From Pseudophaeomoniella oleicola (Eukaryota; Ascomycota; Eurotiomycetes; Phaeomoniellales; Phaeomoniellaceae): a stretch of 64,000 bases of DNA. The position numbers were made by a program, and so were the translations under genes. Positions 21,296 through 32,752 of this stretch are shown here, piece after piece. The notes beneath the pieces were generated by a model that was not told the origin of the DNA, did not search any database, and saw nothing but the letters and a program-made list of their open reading frames with translations. The stretch spans positions 248,001 to 312,000 of the forward strand of contig QWDQ01000026.1 in the NCBI GenBank assembly GCA_003868215.1, read 5' to 3'. The first letter of the stretch is position 1; each line of letters begins with the position of its first letter.

Positions 21296-21435
21296 GACCT
21301 TCGAGTCCCGATATTCCTATATATCCATGTTTTCCGATCCTTCTCGCGACGTCGCTCTGCTGCTTTTTTTCTTTCAGTGCTGTTCTTCCTGTAACATATC
21401 GTTCTATATCCTACGCTTTGGCATTCCCGCGCGTC

Positions 21436-23847
21436 ATGGCATCCGCAGTAACAGAAAAGCCTCCCCTACCCCAAGGTGTTGCTTATGGGATTGTACTAGG
21501 TATCATCTCATCTCCAGTCAATGTGCCCTCGTCTAATTATTCGTCAAGGTTTTGGTATCGTCTTTGCCTTGTGCATGAACTTGATAACCTACATCAGCCG
21601 GCGATTCCTAAGTGAAGGAAAAGTATGCGAAAAGCGATTCGGCCTCGTTGAACTGTACAATTGACTGGATTTTACAGGATGTCGGTACTCTGATGACTGC
21701 GAAGAAGACCGTCAATACTGGCCTTGTCGCAGCCGCCGTTGTCTCATCCTGGTGTTACGCAGCAACCATCCTCAACTCTGTCCGATTGACCTACGTTTAT
21801 GGCTTCTCTTCTTTGTGGTGGTTCGCCTCCGGTTGTACATTCCAAATCGTTGCTTATTCGATCCTGGCTATCGAACTCAAGAGGCGAGCACCACGTGCCA
21901 ATACAATTTTGGAAGCTGTACGGGTCCGCTTTGGGAACGTTGTCCACCTAGTTTTCTTTGCCTATGGTGTTGCAGTCCAAGTGCTAGTGACGGCGAACTT
22001 GTTGCTCGGAGCATCTGCGGCCTTTGAAGCAATGTCTGGCGCCAATACTGTCGCAATGAATTACCTGATTCCCGTCGGAGTCGTCGTCTACACATATCTT
22101 GGCGGTCTGAAGTCAACATTTCTCTCCGACTACTTGCATACTATCGTTATATACATTATCCTTCTGGTCTGTATGTTCAAGGTGATGGCCAGTAGCAGCC
22201 TCTCTATCCTTGGCTCTCCCGGCAAGCTCTGGGATCTGCTGCAAGAAGCACAGATAGAGACCCCTTGCTTTGGGGCAAAAGACGGTTCATATCTTACCAT
22301 GACAAGTGGTCAAGGTCTCCTGTTGGCCGCAGTTATTCTCGTTAGTGGATTTGGATGTGTTTTCGGAGATCCAAGCTATGGACAGAAAGCCATCGCTGGC
22401 AAAGCAAGGTTTGATATTTCGTTATTACTGCGTCAATAATCTGATTGTATCGCAGTGCAGTTGTCAAAGGATATTTTTTCGGGGCTGCCTGCTGGTTTGC
22501 CAGTAAGCTCAGATCAAGGTCGACCATTTACTGGCCTTTTTACTGATTTTTTCAAGTTCCTCTTGGTCTTTGCGCGACCATGGCCTTTGTTGGCATTGCT
22601 CTTCAGACAAAAACAGGACTTCCATATTGGCCCGTACCAGGTGGAATCACTCCCTACCAGCTTACGAATGCCTTGGTTTTTCCGTACGCTGCCGAAGCTC
22701 TCATGGGTGTTGGCGGGGCAGTCGCTGTTATCATCATGGTTTTCATGGCTGTCACGTCGTCTTTTAGTGCCGAGCTTATTGCCCATGCTTCAATTGTTAC
22801 CTTCGACTTATATCAGCCTTATATCAACCCTAAAGCCACAGACCGTGAACTGAAGACCGTCTCACATATCAGTCTCGTGTGTTTCTCACTCTTCATCTCC
22901 TCATTCTGCACGGGTCTCAATGCGTCTGGTCTAAGTATGGGTTGGTTGCTAGAATTCATTGGTGTCATCATCGGTTCACAGACCTTCCCAATCACGTTTG
23001 CGTTGACTTCGGCCCACGTAAGCCGTGCATATGAAGCAACCGCTGGTCCTATTGGTACCATTCTCGGCCTCTGTGCGTGGTTGGGAACAACGAAGGGCAT
23101 GTATGGAGCAGTCAACGTCACAACGACGTACGAAAGTAAGTGTTCCATCCGCTCAGCCATGGTCCTCAGCCTCAGCATGCTGCTGCGATCCTTTAAAGAC
23201 ACTGACACTTGCTCTCTCATTCAGATTGGCCAATGTTCGCTGGGTGTATGACGAGTCTTTTCGTTCCTCTGTTGATGTGGCTCGCGTGGCGACCTTTCAT
23301 CAGAGCACCCTACAACTGGGACGATTTGTTCTTTATGCGTGCCATCCAGCCTCGGCCAGAAGACCATGACTATACGCATGACGATCAGTCTGATCTGGGC
23401 GAAGACTATGACCCCAAAGACTTGAAGAAAGCGGCTTTTATGGCCAAGGTTGTAACTGTGGTCTTGTTTCTGATTTTCCTGATTATAATTGTGAGTCCTG
23501 CGATATTTAAAAGCCTTCCAGCTTGCTCTAATGCGTGATCTCTCCAGCCATTTTCACTATACGGAAGTGGATATACCTTCTCCCGGAAATTCTTCCTCGG
23601 ATGGACCATCATCGTGTTCCTTTGGTCCTGGTGTGCAGCTTTATATATCTTCACTGCGCCGATTTGGGAAGCGCGGGAGTCCATCATCAGAGTCTTGCGG
23701 GGATCCGTCAAGAAAGGAAAAAGCGCCACTACGGAAGGCCACAGCCCTAACAGCATGAGGGGTACCAGCGAAGGTGTTGTGGAGCCAGAGTTCAAAGGAG
23801 GTGCCATGGAGAGTGTTTCCCAGTCCGTGGACGAGAAATCGCGGTGA
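21436..23847 (+). CDS. Dur3-like urea/polyamine transporter, sodium:solute symporter family
   Basis: Seven exons: 21436-21499, 21549-21622, 21678-22408, 22456-22502, 22557-23135, 23225-23490 and 23548-23847; 686 aa. All splice phases close. The N-terminus MASAVTEKPPLPQGVAYG is the usual Dur3 opening (PLPQGVGYG). Other conserved stretches are TVNTGLVAAAVVSSW, AIELKRRAPRANT, GVVVYTYLGGLKSTFLSDY, FGDPSYGQKAIA, VFMAVTSSFSAELIAH and the MGWLLEFIGVIIGSQ region. About 14-15 membrane helices are expected. The family imports urea, and in yeast also polyamines, at the plasma membrane by proton or sodium symport. Three GATA sites precede it, and a UreF gene elsewhere in the window implies that imported urea is used. 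Substrate preference among Dur3 paralogues cannot be read here. Confidence 0.93.
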
Positions 23848-24806
23848 CAACATGGAGATGCGTATGCTCATTCTTTCTTTCTTTGCCAGTCATGGAAACT
23901 CCATGATATTGGGGTCTTTTACTGTTCTAGGTAAAGCCTAGGATCCTATATGGTAGATTCAAAACTCCTATATTAATGAAACGGTCACTAAACTCGAAGC
24001 TTAATCTGATTTTCTAGTGTAGTGAAATGGGTAACTGACACCAGATTACAACGTAGTACGTATTCACGCACAGATGCTGGAAGACGATTCTACGCCGTTC
24101 GCTATATCTGGTGTGCTTCGTGTGAAGTCCGATGTCTCTACCCGGCGGCATTCCCTCCATTTATCGCCCCCTGATCCCCCGCACTCCACCCCCGCAGACC
24201 GCAGACTTCAAGTTCGATTCAACGTCACTCCTTTGAATTGCGAGTTGAAATGCAACCACAAAGCCACCGAGCTGTAGCCAATCGATGATACAGGGACCTG
24301 GGATCGATCACCTATCTATGGCTGCGAACGTCAGCTGAATCTCAGAGATCCGTTAACCGAACCCCTCACACATCATACAATTCGTACCTCAACAATGGTT
24401 GTCCAATGGATATTCTCTTCGGATATTTGTTGGAATCCATAGCACTCACAATGATGCTTTTCTCGGGCAAGAGGCAATAGATAAGGGAATTTCAGTACCT
24501 GTCAGCTTCGAAGAATGGGATCCTCTGGCAGCCCAATGATCGCATATACTTCTCGGTGCCTTCTCGCTGTTCCCCCGTTTGAAAGTCAATCTTCCCCCGC
24601 ACTTGATCTAATCCCAATTGTCTACCCGTGGTGTGGGATGTCTACTATGTGTAGATGTTATCGAGATATAAGGATACCTTGACTTCGTAGCGAAAACATT
24701 TGGAGTGCAAGGTCTGCGCTGTAATCCTGATCGTCCCCTATTCCTTTCTTGTTCATCTCCGTTCATCTACCCCATCCATTTCGCAAGACAGCACTATTGT
24801 ACGAGA
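23848..24806. other. Intergenic, promoter of flavin monooxygenase gene
   Basis: Nearly 1 kb with no supported gene. An ACGTAGTA half-site of the recurrent palindrome lies at 24051-24058, and a probable leader rich in pyrimidines runs from about 24740. Confidence 0.4.
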
Positions 24807-27078
24807 ATGGCCGCCGCTGCAGTCCAGATCCCTTCACATGATCGTGTCGAGCCAGGCTCCCATCAGCTCCAGATAGCGGATATCCCGGTATCGACAGCAG
24901 AGCCAGATGTGAAGCCTTTTGATGTTGCATTGAAATGGATCAACGCTTTCCAAGACATCCTTGACACCAAACAATGGAATAGCCTACAGAAATTATTCCT
25001 GAATGAGGCATATTGGAGGGATCAATTGTGCTTGTCATGGAATTACCGTATGTACAATTCCATAGAGTTAATGGGAAATCTGACATCTAGTAGATACGTT
25101 CAAAGGGGCTGATAGCATGGCGAAATTTCTACACGCACATAAGAAAGGGTCTCGTCTTCAGAAGATAGAGCTCGACACATCTGCCAAAGGACGGGAACCA
25201 ACGGTCGCAGCCCTCGACTACAACGGGAGTGTGAAGAGTGTCAATGCATATGTAACTCTTGAAACTGACGTTGGTCGCGGACGTGGTATTTTGCGTCTTT
25301 GCAAAGATCCAATGGAAGGTGGCCATGCCAGCTGGAAGGCGTTCACGCTATTCACAACGCTGCGTGAGCTCAAGAGATATGAAGAGCCTCTCGGTCCTCG
25401 ACGAGCTGCCGGTGTCCAACATGGTGGACGACCTGGTCGCTTGAATTGGCTGGACAGAAGAGAGATCGAGAAGAACTACAGTGATGGGTCGCAGCCGACT
25501 GTGCTCATTGTCGGTATGTCTTGTCTTGTCTTCTCTAGTCGGAGCACATACTCATGAAGCTAGGCGCCGGACAGGCAGGATTAACATTAGCCGCAAGGCT
25601 CAAGATGCTCGGTGTCAACACTCTACTCATTCATAACAACAAACGAGTTGGCGACAACTGGCGCAAGAGATACCATCAGTTGGTCCTACATGACCCTGTC
25701 TGGTATGACCATTTGTGCGTATAGACACGGCCCATGGTTTGCCTTTTCCCTATGACTTACGCTATATGCAGACCCTATATCCCATTCCCGGAGTTCTGGC
25801 CCAAGTTCACACCCAAAGACAAACTCGGCGATTGGTTTGATTCTTACGCAGACTCACTAGAACTCAACGTCTGGAACGAGGTCACCATCAAAGACAGCCA
25901 GTACGACGATACCAAAAAGGAATGGACAATTCGTCTAGAGCGACCGGTCAATGGCTCAATTGAAGAGCGTGAGTAAATCATGTCCCCCCAGACCAGCTTC
26001 AGCTCATATGTTCAGGTACCATGCGTCCACGCTTCGTAGTCCAAGCCACAGGTCACTCGGGAGAGAAGAAGTTCCCGTCACATATCAAGGGAATCGACAC
26101 TTTCAAAGGTGACGTCTTGTGTCACTCTTCCGAGCATAAAGGGGCGAAACCAAATTCGCACGGCAAAAAGGCCATCGTAGTTGGTTGTTGTAACTCTGGA
26201 CATGACATCGCCCAGGACTTTTACGAAAATGGTTATGATGTTACTATTGTTCAACGAAGCAGCACCTACGTAATGTCGAGTCAGAACGGGCTTGACGTGC
26301 TACTCGGTGGTCTATACGATGAGAATGGCGTACGTATCACTCACTCTTCCCATCCAATGTATATCGCAAGGCTCATCATATTAACCCATCAAAAATTCCC
26401 AGCCCCCAACCGAAGACGCCGATCTAGCATTCATGTCCATCCCCAACGCCCTCCTAAAACGCATCCACATCGACGCAACCAAAGAAATCGCCCGCCGCGA
26501 CGCTCCTTTACTCGACGGCCTCGCCAAGGCCGGCTTCAAACTCGACCACGGCCCCAACGACTCCGGGTTCTTCATGAAATATTTCCAACGTGGCGGTGGG
26601 TATTACATCGACGTCGGCGCGAGTCAGTTGATCATCGACGGGAAGATCAAGGTCAAACAGGGGCAAGAGATCGACGTCGTGGAGGAGCACGGCTTGCTAT
26701 TCGCGGATGGATCGAGGTTGGAAGCAGACGAAATCGTTTTCGCGACTGGATACGATAACATGAGGTATATCAATCCCTTCCCTATCGACCCCCTCTTTTT
26801 TTTCCCCAAACAACCCCTCTCCCCTTTTACTAACCTCCTTTTCCCTCGTCACTAGAGGAACAACACACCAAATCTTCGGCCCCGAAATCGCCTCCCGCGT
26901 CCCCGACGTCTGGGGCTTCGACGCCGAAGGCGAGATCCGCACGATGTGGCGCCGCACCGGCTTCGAAGGGCTGTGGTTCATGGGCGGCAATCTCGCGCTG
27001 TGTCGGTATTTCAGTCGGATGTTGGCGTTGCAGTTGAAGGCGTTGGTCGAGGGGGTTATGGAGTATGGGGATGTATAA
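24807..27078 (+). CDS. FAD-dependent flavin monooxygenase with N-terminal NTF2-like domain
   Basis: Seven exons: 24807-25047, 25094-25513, 25564-25714, 25772-25968, 26016-26329, 26403-26764 and 26856-27078; 635 aa. An NTF2/SnoaL-like domain (about 35-150, with KWINAFQDILDTKQW and AYWRDQL) precedes the Rossmann domains. The FAD motif is VLIVGAGQAGLTLAARL, followed by RVGDNWRKRYHQLVLHDP. The NADPH motif is AIVVGCCNSGHDIAQDFYENG, whose Cys-Cys replacement is also seen in fungal relatives. ATGYDNMRG is the FMO-type ATGY signature. The enzyme is likely cytosolic, acting on an unknown small molecule; plant YUCCA enzymes are distant relatives. The acceptor of intron 1 is a tandem AG (25088-25093), giving a one-codon ambiguity. 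Exons 6-7 are far more GC-rich at third positions than exons 1-5. Confidence 0.92.
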
Positions 27079-27617
27079 TATATACCTTCCCTTCCAATCG
27101 AGAGTCAGAGTCAGAGTGCGTGAGTAATTAATTACTTCAGTCAATTTCCACGATACCCAACCAACCCAATTCCGAAATCTCCCATCGTCATAAATAAGGC
27201 ACTATAAGTTTTTTCCCCTCTTTATCTCAAACACGAAGAACAGTGATTGTATTATCATGAGATAGATGCCCATGATATACATAACATGACGAGACAAAAC
27301 ATACACACGTGAAAATGGCTGCTGATTGATGAATGTATCTTAGATATTCGAGGGAGGGAGCGAGCAAGCGAGGAAGTTGTCTTCGTCTTGTCGTGCGTAT
27401 GTGTGTGTGTGTGTGAGTGAGAGAGAGAGAGAGAGAGAGAGAAAAGGGGAGGAGGTCTTGCGGATTTGAATATACATATCTAGGTATACATAGATACTAT
27501 ATCCAGGTACCCATCTACTTTTACTCACTATACAGCAATTCAATTCCCTTTCTTTCTTTCCATCTATCTATCTAAATACATACACATATATACACATACA
27601 CAAACCCAAAATCATTC
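27079..27617. other. Convergent intergenic region with GT/GA microsatellite
   Basis: Between the stops of the monooxygenase and the DUF1640 gene. AT-rich, with a compound microsatellite and CATATATACACATACAC-like simple sequence; no gene was seen. Confidence 0.5.
27400..27442. repeat. Compound (GT)n(GA)n microsatellite
   Basis: About eight GT units followed by about twelve GA units in noncoding DNA between two convergent genes. Confidence 0.85.
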
Positions 27618-28892
27618 TCATCCAAGCGACTCGGCAATATCCCCCTCGGTTTTCGTCTGCGTGCCTTGATCGACCTGAGATGCGGGATTCAATCGGGCCT
27701 CGGTCTGGGCTTTCTCGGCCGCTTCGCGGGCCTGCGTGCGGCGCTTTTCGGCTTCTTCGCGCTCGCGGTTGAGGACGGAGGAGTAGTTTAAAGAGGCTAT
27801 TATCATGACTACAGTAAGGGGTCAGTGATTTGGTAAGGATTTGAGGGGTGGAGAAGGGAGGGAGAAGGAGGGCTTACAGGCTGCAGCGCCGATGGCGATG
27901 GCGGCTCGGCGAGTCAAAACCCATCGTAGACCTTCGACTTGGCTTTTGCTGTCGCTGTTCAACGTGACGGTGATTTCGTAGTTGAGCTGTTGGATCTTCG
28001 CGTCGAGTTTGCGCTTCTCGTCCTGCGACGCCATTTTCCGGTCGTTGAACATCGCCTTGAGTTCCTCGCGCAACGACAGCATGTCCTGCGTGACTTTCTG
28101 GTTCAAGATGTCGTAGTCGTGCTGCAGTTGGGCGCGTTGGGAGCGCTGCGTCTGCATTTCCGAGTGCCGCGAGGTTTGGAGCGAGGTGCGGAGCTCGCTG
28201 CAGGCGGCTTGGAAGAGGTACGTTTCGTTTTCGACGTCAGATTTGGAGACGAGGGTTTCGCGTGCGAGGTCGAGGTTTTCGGCGAGCATGGCGCGGACTC
28301 CCTTCATGATTATGATCGATTGTTGCTCGGAGTATCCCCCTTGGGCAAGGTCGCGGACGAGGGTGTAGGTGTCAAAATGGTGTACGTAAGGTGGTGGAGA
28401 GAGATGGGGAGCTTTGTGACCACCGTGCCGGACAGACGGTGGTGGTGTCTTCAGAACAATGTCCAGTGGTGTCCCGCTCCTCTTCATATTCTCGTAATCC
28501 TTGAGCTCATCAAGGTCTTGCTTATGGGTGTCTTCAGCGTTCTCTCCTCCTTTGGATTCCTCTGCCGGCTGGCTCGAGCCTTGCTGGGAACCTGCGGACT
28601 TCTCATCGCCTTCGCTGCTCTTATCTGGTTGCGACTGCGACTGCGGCTCCGATCGACCAGAGCTGGGCAACGCCTTCACAGGGTTGTCTGGCGGTGGTAT
28701 CTGGGGCTCATTTGCAGGACCATATCTCTGCGCGTAACTGTCCTGCCGCAAGTTGCCAGCCGAGTGGAAGGCGCAGGTTTGGGATGGTCGCTTTGAATTT
28801 CGCAGAGTGGGATGGCGCACTGATGTGCGTGTCTTCGGCTTGCACTGACGGACCAGAGACGACAGTATGAGTCGGGGGGCTACGTTCGACAT
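27618..28892 (-). CDS. DUF1640/CCDC90 family inner mitochondrial membrane protein (MCUR1/Fmp32-like)
   Basis: Two exons, 28892-27878 and 27808-27618, with a 69-nt intron; 401 aa. The start MSNVAPRLILSSLVRQ with following Arg/Ser-rich residues fits a mitochondrial presequence; an in-frame ATG at 28997 would add 35 residues. Residues 55-165 are disordered. The family core begins HHFDTYTLVRDLAQGGYSEQQ and continues through a long coiled coil (about 200-330). A single hydrophobic helix (TRRAAIAIGAAAFMIIASL) spans the splice junction, followed by a charged tail. Yeast Fmp32 is linked to cytochrome oxidase assembly and animal MCUR1 to the calcium uniporter; which applies here is open. The 3' half is strongly G/C-ending in codon use. 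Confidence 0.9.
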
Positions 28893-29251
28893 CGTGAGTG
28901 TCCGGAAGCGTGCTGCTCCTCGAAACACGCAGGTGACAGACGAGCCAGAGCAGAGTAGACTGTTTCCTGGTTGTCGATGAGCAGGTTCTTCTAGCATGTG
29001 AGTGCGTGCACGTACGCTTCTCTACAAATTACAATATTTTGAAACCCGATTTCGGCAGATGATGTTTTCGGCAGCGGGACACGGGCCCATCCATTCCATC
29101 ATCCACTTCGCGCGTATCTCGGGGAAGCTGTCAAAACACATCTCCTGTTGAAGTATATCTACTACATATATGTAGAGCATATATATATATCCATCTCAAG
29201 TCGAAATTGCCCAAACAATATACAGACTGTATCAATACAGGCATCATTCCT

Positions 29252-30097
29252 TCAAAGCTTGTGTCTCTTTTCCCCGCTGGCCATCTTCCGGAACTCTTCC
29301 TGGGGTACTCCCTTCGCGAACCTATCCAAGCCTCCCATCACTTCTCTGACCCCTTGTGCTTCCATATCCGCTCTCTCTTTTTCTCTGATGAGTGCCTTAA
29401 TTTTGATCAAGCTCTCCTGGTTGAGATGATCCCCCAGCTTATCTTTCACCTCTGCTATGACATTGTCTAGGAACTTGTCGTCTGCGGGAAACTCCTGGTT
29501 CACGAAACCTGAAGCCAGAAGCTTATCCATGGTGATCTTCCGAGACATCATCAAAGCTTCATTGGCAAGCGAGATCCCCAAACGGTTGACAAATCCAACA
29601 CTTGCTCCACCCTCGGTAACCAGGCCAAGAGACGAGAAAGGAGTGAGAAGGTAGGTTTCTGGTGTCGCATAAATGAAATCACTAAAGCCTATCAAGGCAG
29701 CACTAAGGCCAATGGCTGGACCGTTCAAGGCTGTGATGAGGATTTTCGGGTGAGTGTAGAAGCTACGTGTTATATCGAGATTGTTGCTCACAAAGCTTCG
29801 TAATATCTCTCTTCGCGCTGCATGTCTTTCACTCTCCGAAATGGTCGGGTCCGAGGCATTTGGAGCGATAGGTTTCGATAAGCTGACATCTGCTCCAGCT
29901 GAGAAAAAGCGTCCGGTCCCTGTGAGAATGGTGATGACTATTGAGGGATCAGAAGCAACGTCTTGGAGGAGACATGATAGGCGGTAATACTGATCCTGAT
30001 TCAGAGCGTTGAGCTTGCCAGGATTACTTATTGTGATGATGGCCAATGGTGGTTCGAGAGTGAGAGAGACGACTTCTGCATCAGATGGACTCGACAT
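29252..30097 (-). CDS. ECI1: Peroxisomal delta3,delta2-enoyl-CoA isomerase
   Basis: Single exon, 281 aa, crotonase fold. Visible are ITISNPGKLNALN near the start, TGTGRFFSAGADVS (CoA/oxyanion loop), ALNGPAIGLSAALIGFSDF (second oxyanion loop) and LGLVTEGGASV, whose Glu matches the catalytic Glu of Eci1-type isomerases. The C-terminus HKL is a PTS1-like peroxisomal signal. The enzyme moves double bonds so that unsaturated fatty acids can enter beta-oxidation. The family name rests on the catalytic Glu and PTS1; a peroxisomal dienoyl isomerase is a less likely reading. The 359 bp between this stop and the DUF1640 start show only AT-rich simple sequence. Confidence 0.9.
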   Translation of the reverse strand: MSSPSDAEVVSLTLEPPLAIITISNPGKLNALNQDQYYRLSCLLQDVASDPSIVITILTGTGRFFSAGADVSLSKPIAPNASDPTISESERHAARREILRSFVSNNLDITRSFYTHPKILITALNGPAIGLSAALIGFSDFIYATPETYLLTPFSSLGLVTEGGASVGFVNRLGISLANEALMMSRKITMDKLLASGFVNQEFPADDKFLDNVIAEVKDKLGDHLNQESLIKIKALIREKERADMEAQGVREVMGGLDRFAKGVPQEEFRKMASGEKRHKL

Positions 30098-30738
30098 ACT
30101 GAAGGTAAGAAAACAACGTATAGAATACTATTCAAGATTGAGAGGAGATGGCAGATCCAGTGTCCGTTCCTACAGCAGTTTGTAGGGAAGAGTCGATACA
30201 ACCAACGCAATGGAAGTGTAGCTGTATCTGTAGCTGTGGCCGTGAGAGGTCAAGTTACATTGTTGCAAGAAGTCTCATGATAAGTTAGGTCGGTAGAGAA
30301 AAGCACACAGAAATACCTACCATAGGAATTATATACTCTACTAAGTCACAGCAACATCACGATCCGAGGTGAGGTGAAGATCAATCACATGGAGAAGAGG
30401 AGAAAAAGGGAAGTTGTGGGGAAACCGAGGTCAACCCAATCCAGTAAAAGGCCGGAAGATTGATTCTCTTAATTAACCATTCAGATGTGAGTTATTAGAC
30501 CCAGACGACAATTAATAGACCCTGGGCCATAAAAAACCCAAGTGGTGGAAGCTCCCGGGACGCCTTATACCAACGAAACCCTCAAGAGATCTAAAGAGTC
30601 CAGTCCGTAAGAAGCGACGACAACAGCCAATCGTTTTTTTTTGGATAGAGAGAATATCTTATAAGGAGATCTGTTGGTCTGTTGGACGAAGTGTGCCTTG
30701 GGTTGCATAAAGGGTTTTGATTCTCAGTGCATGCGACC
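30098..30738. other. Divergent intergenic region, ECI1/PET100
   Basis: About 640 bp between two divergent start codons. AT-rich with TTAATTAA-like stretches near 30470; no gene or clear operator was seen. Confidence 0.4.
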
Positions 30739-31170
30739 ATGTTCAGACCGATCATGCAAAGCCTCCGCGGCACCAACCTCGAAGTCTTTAAAGTACGTTT
30801 TCTCTCATCACAGCATACCTTTTTCCTCTCTTCCTCTCCCTCTTCCCATCTTCACCCCTTTTTTTGCTAACTCCCTCCTCTCTCTCCATAGTTCGGCGTC
30901 TACGTCATGTTCCCCATCGGCTGGATGTACTACTTCGGCACCAACCTCGAGAATCGCTTCAGTGTGCCCGACTTCTGGCCCAGTCCCGACCACTCGCACA
31001 AGATCCCCGTCGAGCGCGAAGAGATCAAGGATGAACTGGACCGGTTGCGGAAGAAGCAGGAGCGCCAGAACGAGATCCGGCGACGGTTGGAGGAGGCGAG
31101 GACGGGAGTGAGGAATGGAGTGGTTGCTGGTCACGATGGGGAAGGGGAAACGGTTACGGCGTCGTCGTGA
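30739..31170 (+). CDS. PET100: Pet100, cytochrome c oxidase assembly factor
   Basis: Two exons, 30739-30792 and 30892-31170, separated by a 99-nt intron with a long pyrimidine tract; 110 aa. The hallmark is GTNLEVFKFGVYVMFPIGWMYYF split by the intron, an N-terminal membrane anchor common to the family, then RFSVPDFWP. A basic coiled-coil helix follows (about 55-95), and the tail is low-complexity. Pet100 is an inner mitochondrial membrane chaperone for cytochrome oxidase subunits. A second in-frame ATG is at 30754. Exon 2 is dominated by G/C-ending codons. The 415 bp to the next, convergent gene are plain noncoding sequence. Confidence 0.92.
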
Positions 31171-31585
31171 GAAAGTCTGGGAGGGATGGATTTGTGATTC
31201 CGCTAAGGTCTTCACTCAAACATTTATCGGGGTGGTGATGAGCATTGGAAAAGGCGTTTCAGGAAGGAGTGATGCATTTTAAGGGCGTTGTTCTGGGGAC
31301 CATGCAAATGAAAAGACCATGGGATTTGTGTTATGTTGGATCAATCAGACAAGGATTTCAACACACCGTCATGGTGGTTCTGTACATTATATAATTAATA
31401 AGTAGCTTTCTCCTCCAAACTCCTTTCTTGATCCCAGGCTCCATCTACACGGTAGTTCCGAACTCCATTATAAGGCCCTGGTCTCATATGACCAGAAGCC
31501 GGCCGATTACCTTCGACGCCCATCCATTTTGTAGGTCTCCCTGATTCATAGATCTTATGTCCTCGCATTATTATCATCATCATCC

Positions 31586-32071
31586 TTACAATTCCCCAAC
31601 CTGCCTTCGCACTGCGTCGATGGTTGCAGCGGCGGCTCGTGGAATCTCCTTGAGTACATCACTGCTACCTCCCGCGCTCACGTTGACCGCCGTACTCTCC
31701 CCGTGCGTGTAGTACCACACTCTGTTGCATATGGTCGCAATGTGATTCGGCAGATACATGGTGACGGCCGTTATGAGAAGAGAGAAAAGAATGAAGATGA
31801 TCGAGTCTGTTCGAGAAAGTCCTGTCAGTACAGTCTCAATGAGAACCTCACGATGGAACTGGCACAATCACAAGAGGGCAATTGAATTCAGACCAACAAC
31901 ATCTTGTTGCGCACCAGATGTGAACTTACTGAATACTATCTTCTCGGTCGGTGTCAACATGTAAAGCGAGAAAGTGACCTCATATTGATATCTCTTGAGG
32001 CGTAGCCAATTGATGAAGATTGCACCATACGAGTCACTGGCGCGGCGCGGTCGAGGCGGAGCGTACGACAT
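31586..32071 (-). CDS. Serine palmitoyltransferase small subunit-like protein
   Basis: Two exons, 32071-31930 and 31806-31586, joined across a 123-nt intron with a GTAAGT donor; 120 aa. The core WLRLKRYQYEVTFSLYMLTP followed by TEKIVFNSI and a transmembrane helix ending YLPNHI matches the pattern of the ssSPT family (a YxxTxxxYMLxPxExxVFN signature ahead of one helix, then a P-x-H-I turn). These activators bind the catalytic Lcb1/Lcb2 dimer in the ER and raise the first step of sphingolipid synthesis. A Ser/Ala-rich C-terminal tail is an addition relative to animal forms. The match is by eye to a short motif. Confidence 0.78.
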
Positions 32072-32752
32072 TTCTGGGGACGTCAGGCAACAAGGAAAGT
32101 GAGAGGACTAGGAATGTCGAGTCGGAGGTTTGATTGTCTCTTGTACGGACAAGGTCGCTAGGTCTTGCGCAGGCAGAGATGACGAGACGAGCCAATTGTT
32201 CGAGGCAGTGAAGCGATCGCGTGTAAAAATGATCGTGTCCGACAGTGTGTTGCGGAAAATTGGTCAGGTAGATGAGAAGGTAGTCTTTATTGTCTGCAGA
32301 GGAAAAAGATGAAGAAGAAGTATGACCATTTCTCTCGTCACGGAGAAGTATACTCAAGCATCATCTCAATTTCCCTTGACTTTTTTTGATTGCGAGCAGA
32401 TAGACCCTTGTCGGCCCGGCTGTCGCTATAATTTAAACTCCGTTCCGCTTGGGGATTTTATGCGCATCAGGGGTAAAGTGTGGAGTCTTCAGGTATCTAC
32501 CTTACCTTAGGTACTCGGCGAGGTCGGCCATATCTGAAGGAACTCGATTCGACTCTACAATGGTAAATAGTCAAGATTTCATTTCATACAACTATCAAAA
32601 ACGACCCTTGTTGGTCTGCATCATGGGGTATCTTGTGGTCGTTGAGGACCTTCCATCACCTGTTTCCGAACTCCGATAAATGCTCCTGAACCAAAGTACA
32701 CCTTCCCACTTCCTAAAACGTTGAGCACCGTACATAGTCCTGACATCCTCTT
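32072..32752. other. Intergenic, upstream of ssSPT-like gene and downstream of ADC synthase
   Basis: About 680 bp. Only short frames occur, with no domain or splice support. A TACCTTACCTTAGGTA element lies near 32500. Confidence 0.4.

Larger units (their letters stand above)
20169..21435. other. Divergent intergenic region between nicotinamidase and urea permease genes
   Basis: No convincing gene in about 1.27 kb. It includes a TACTACGTAGTA palindrome at 20754-20765 and three GATA-factor sites at 21245-21295. A pyrimidine-rich stretch just before 21436 suits a transcription start region of the permease. Confidence 0.5.

Noticed and set aside
27939-28796. 285-codon plus-strand open frame opposite the DUF1640 gene
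   Set aside because: Antisense shadow of a GC-rich coding block; the sense strand has a recognisable family, presequence and splice junction.
30675-30740. tRNA-like B-box sequence near the PET100 leader
   Set aside because: No A-box partner or cloverleaf could be drawn around it; chance similarity.
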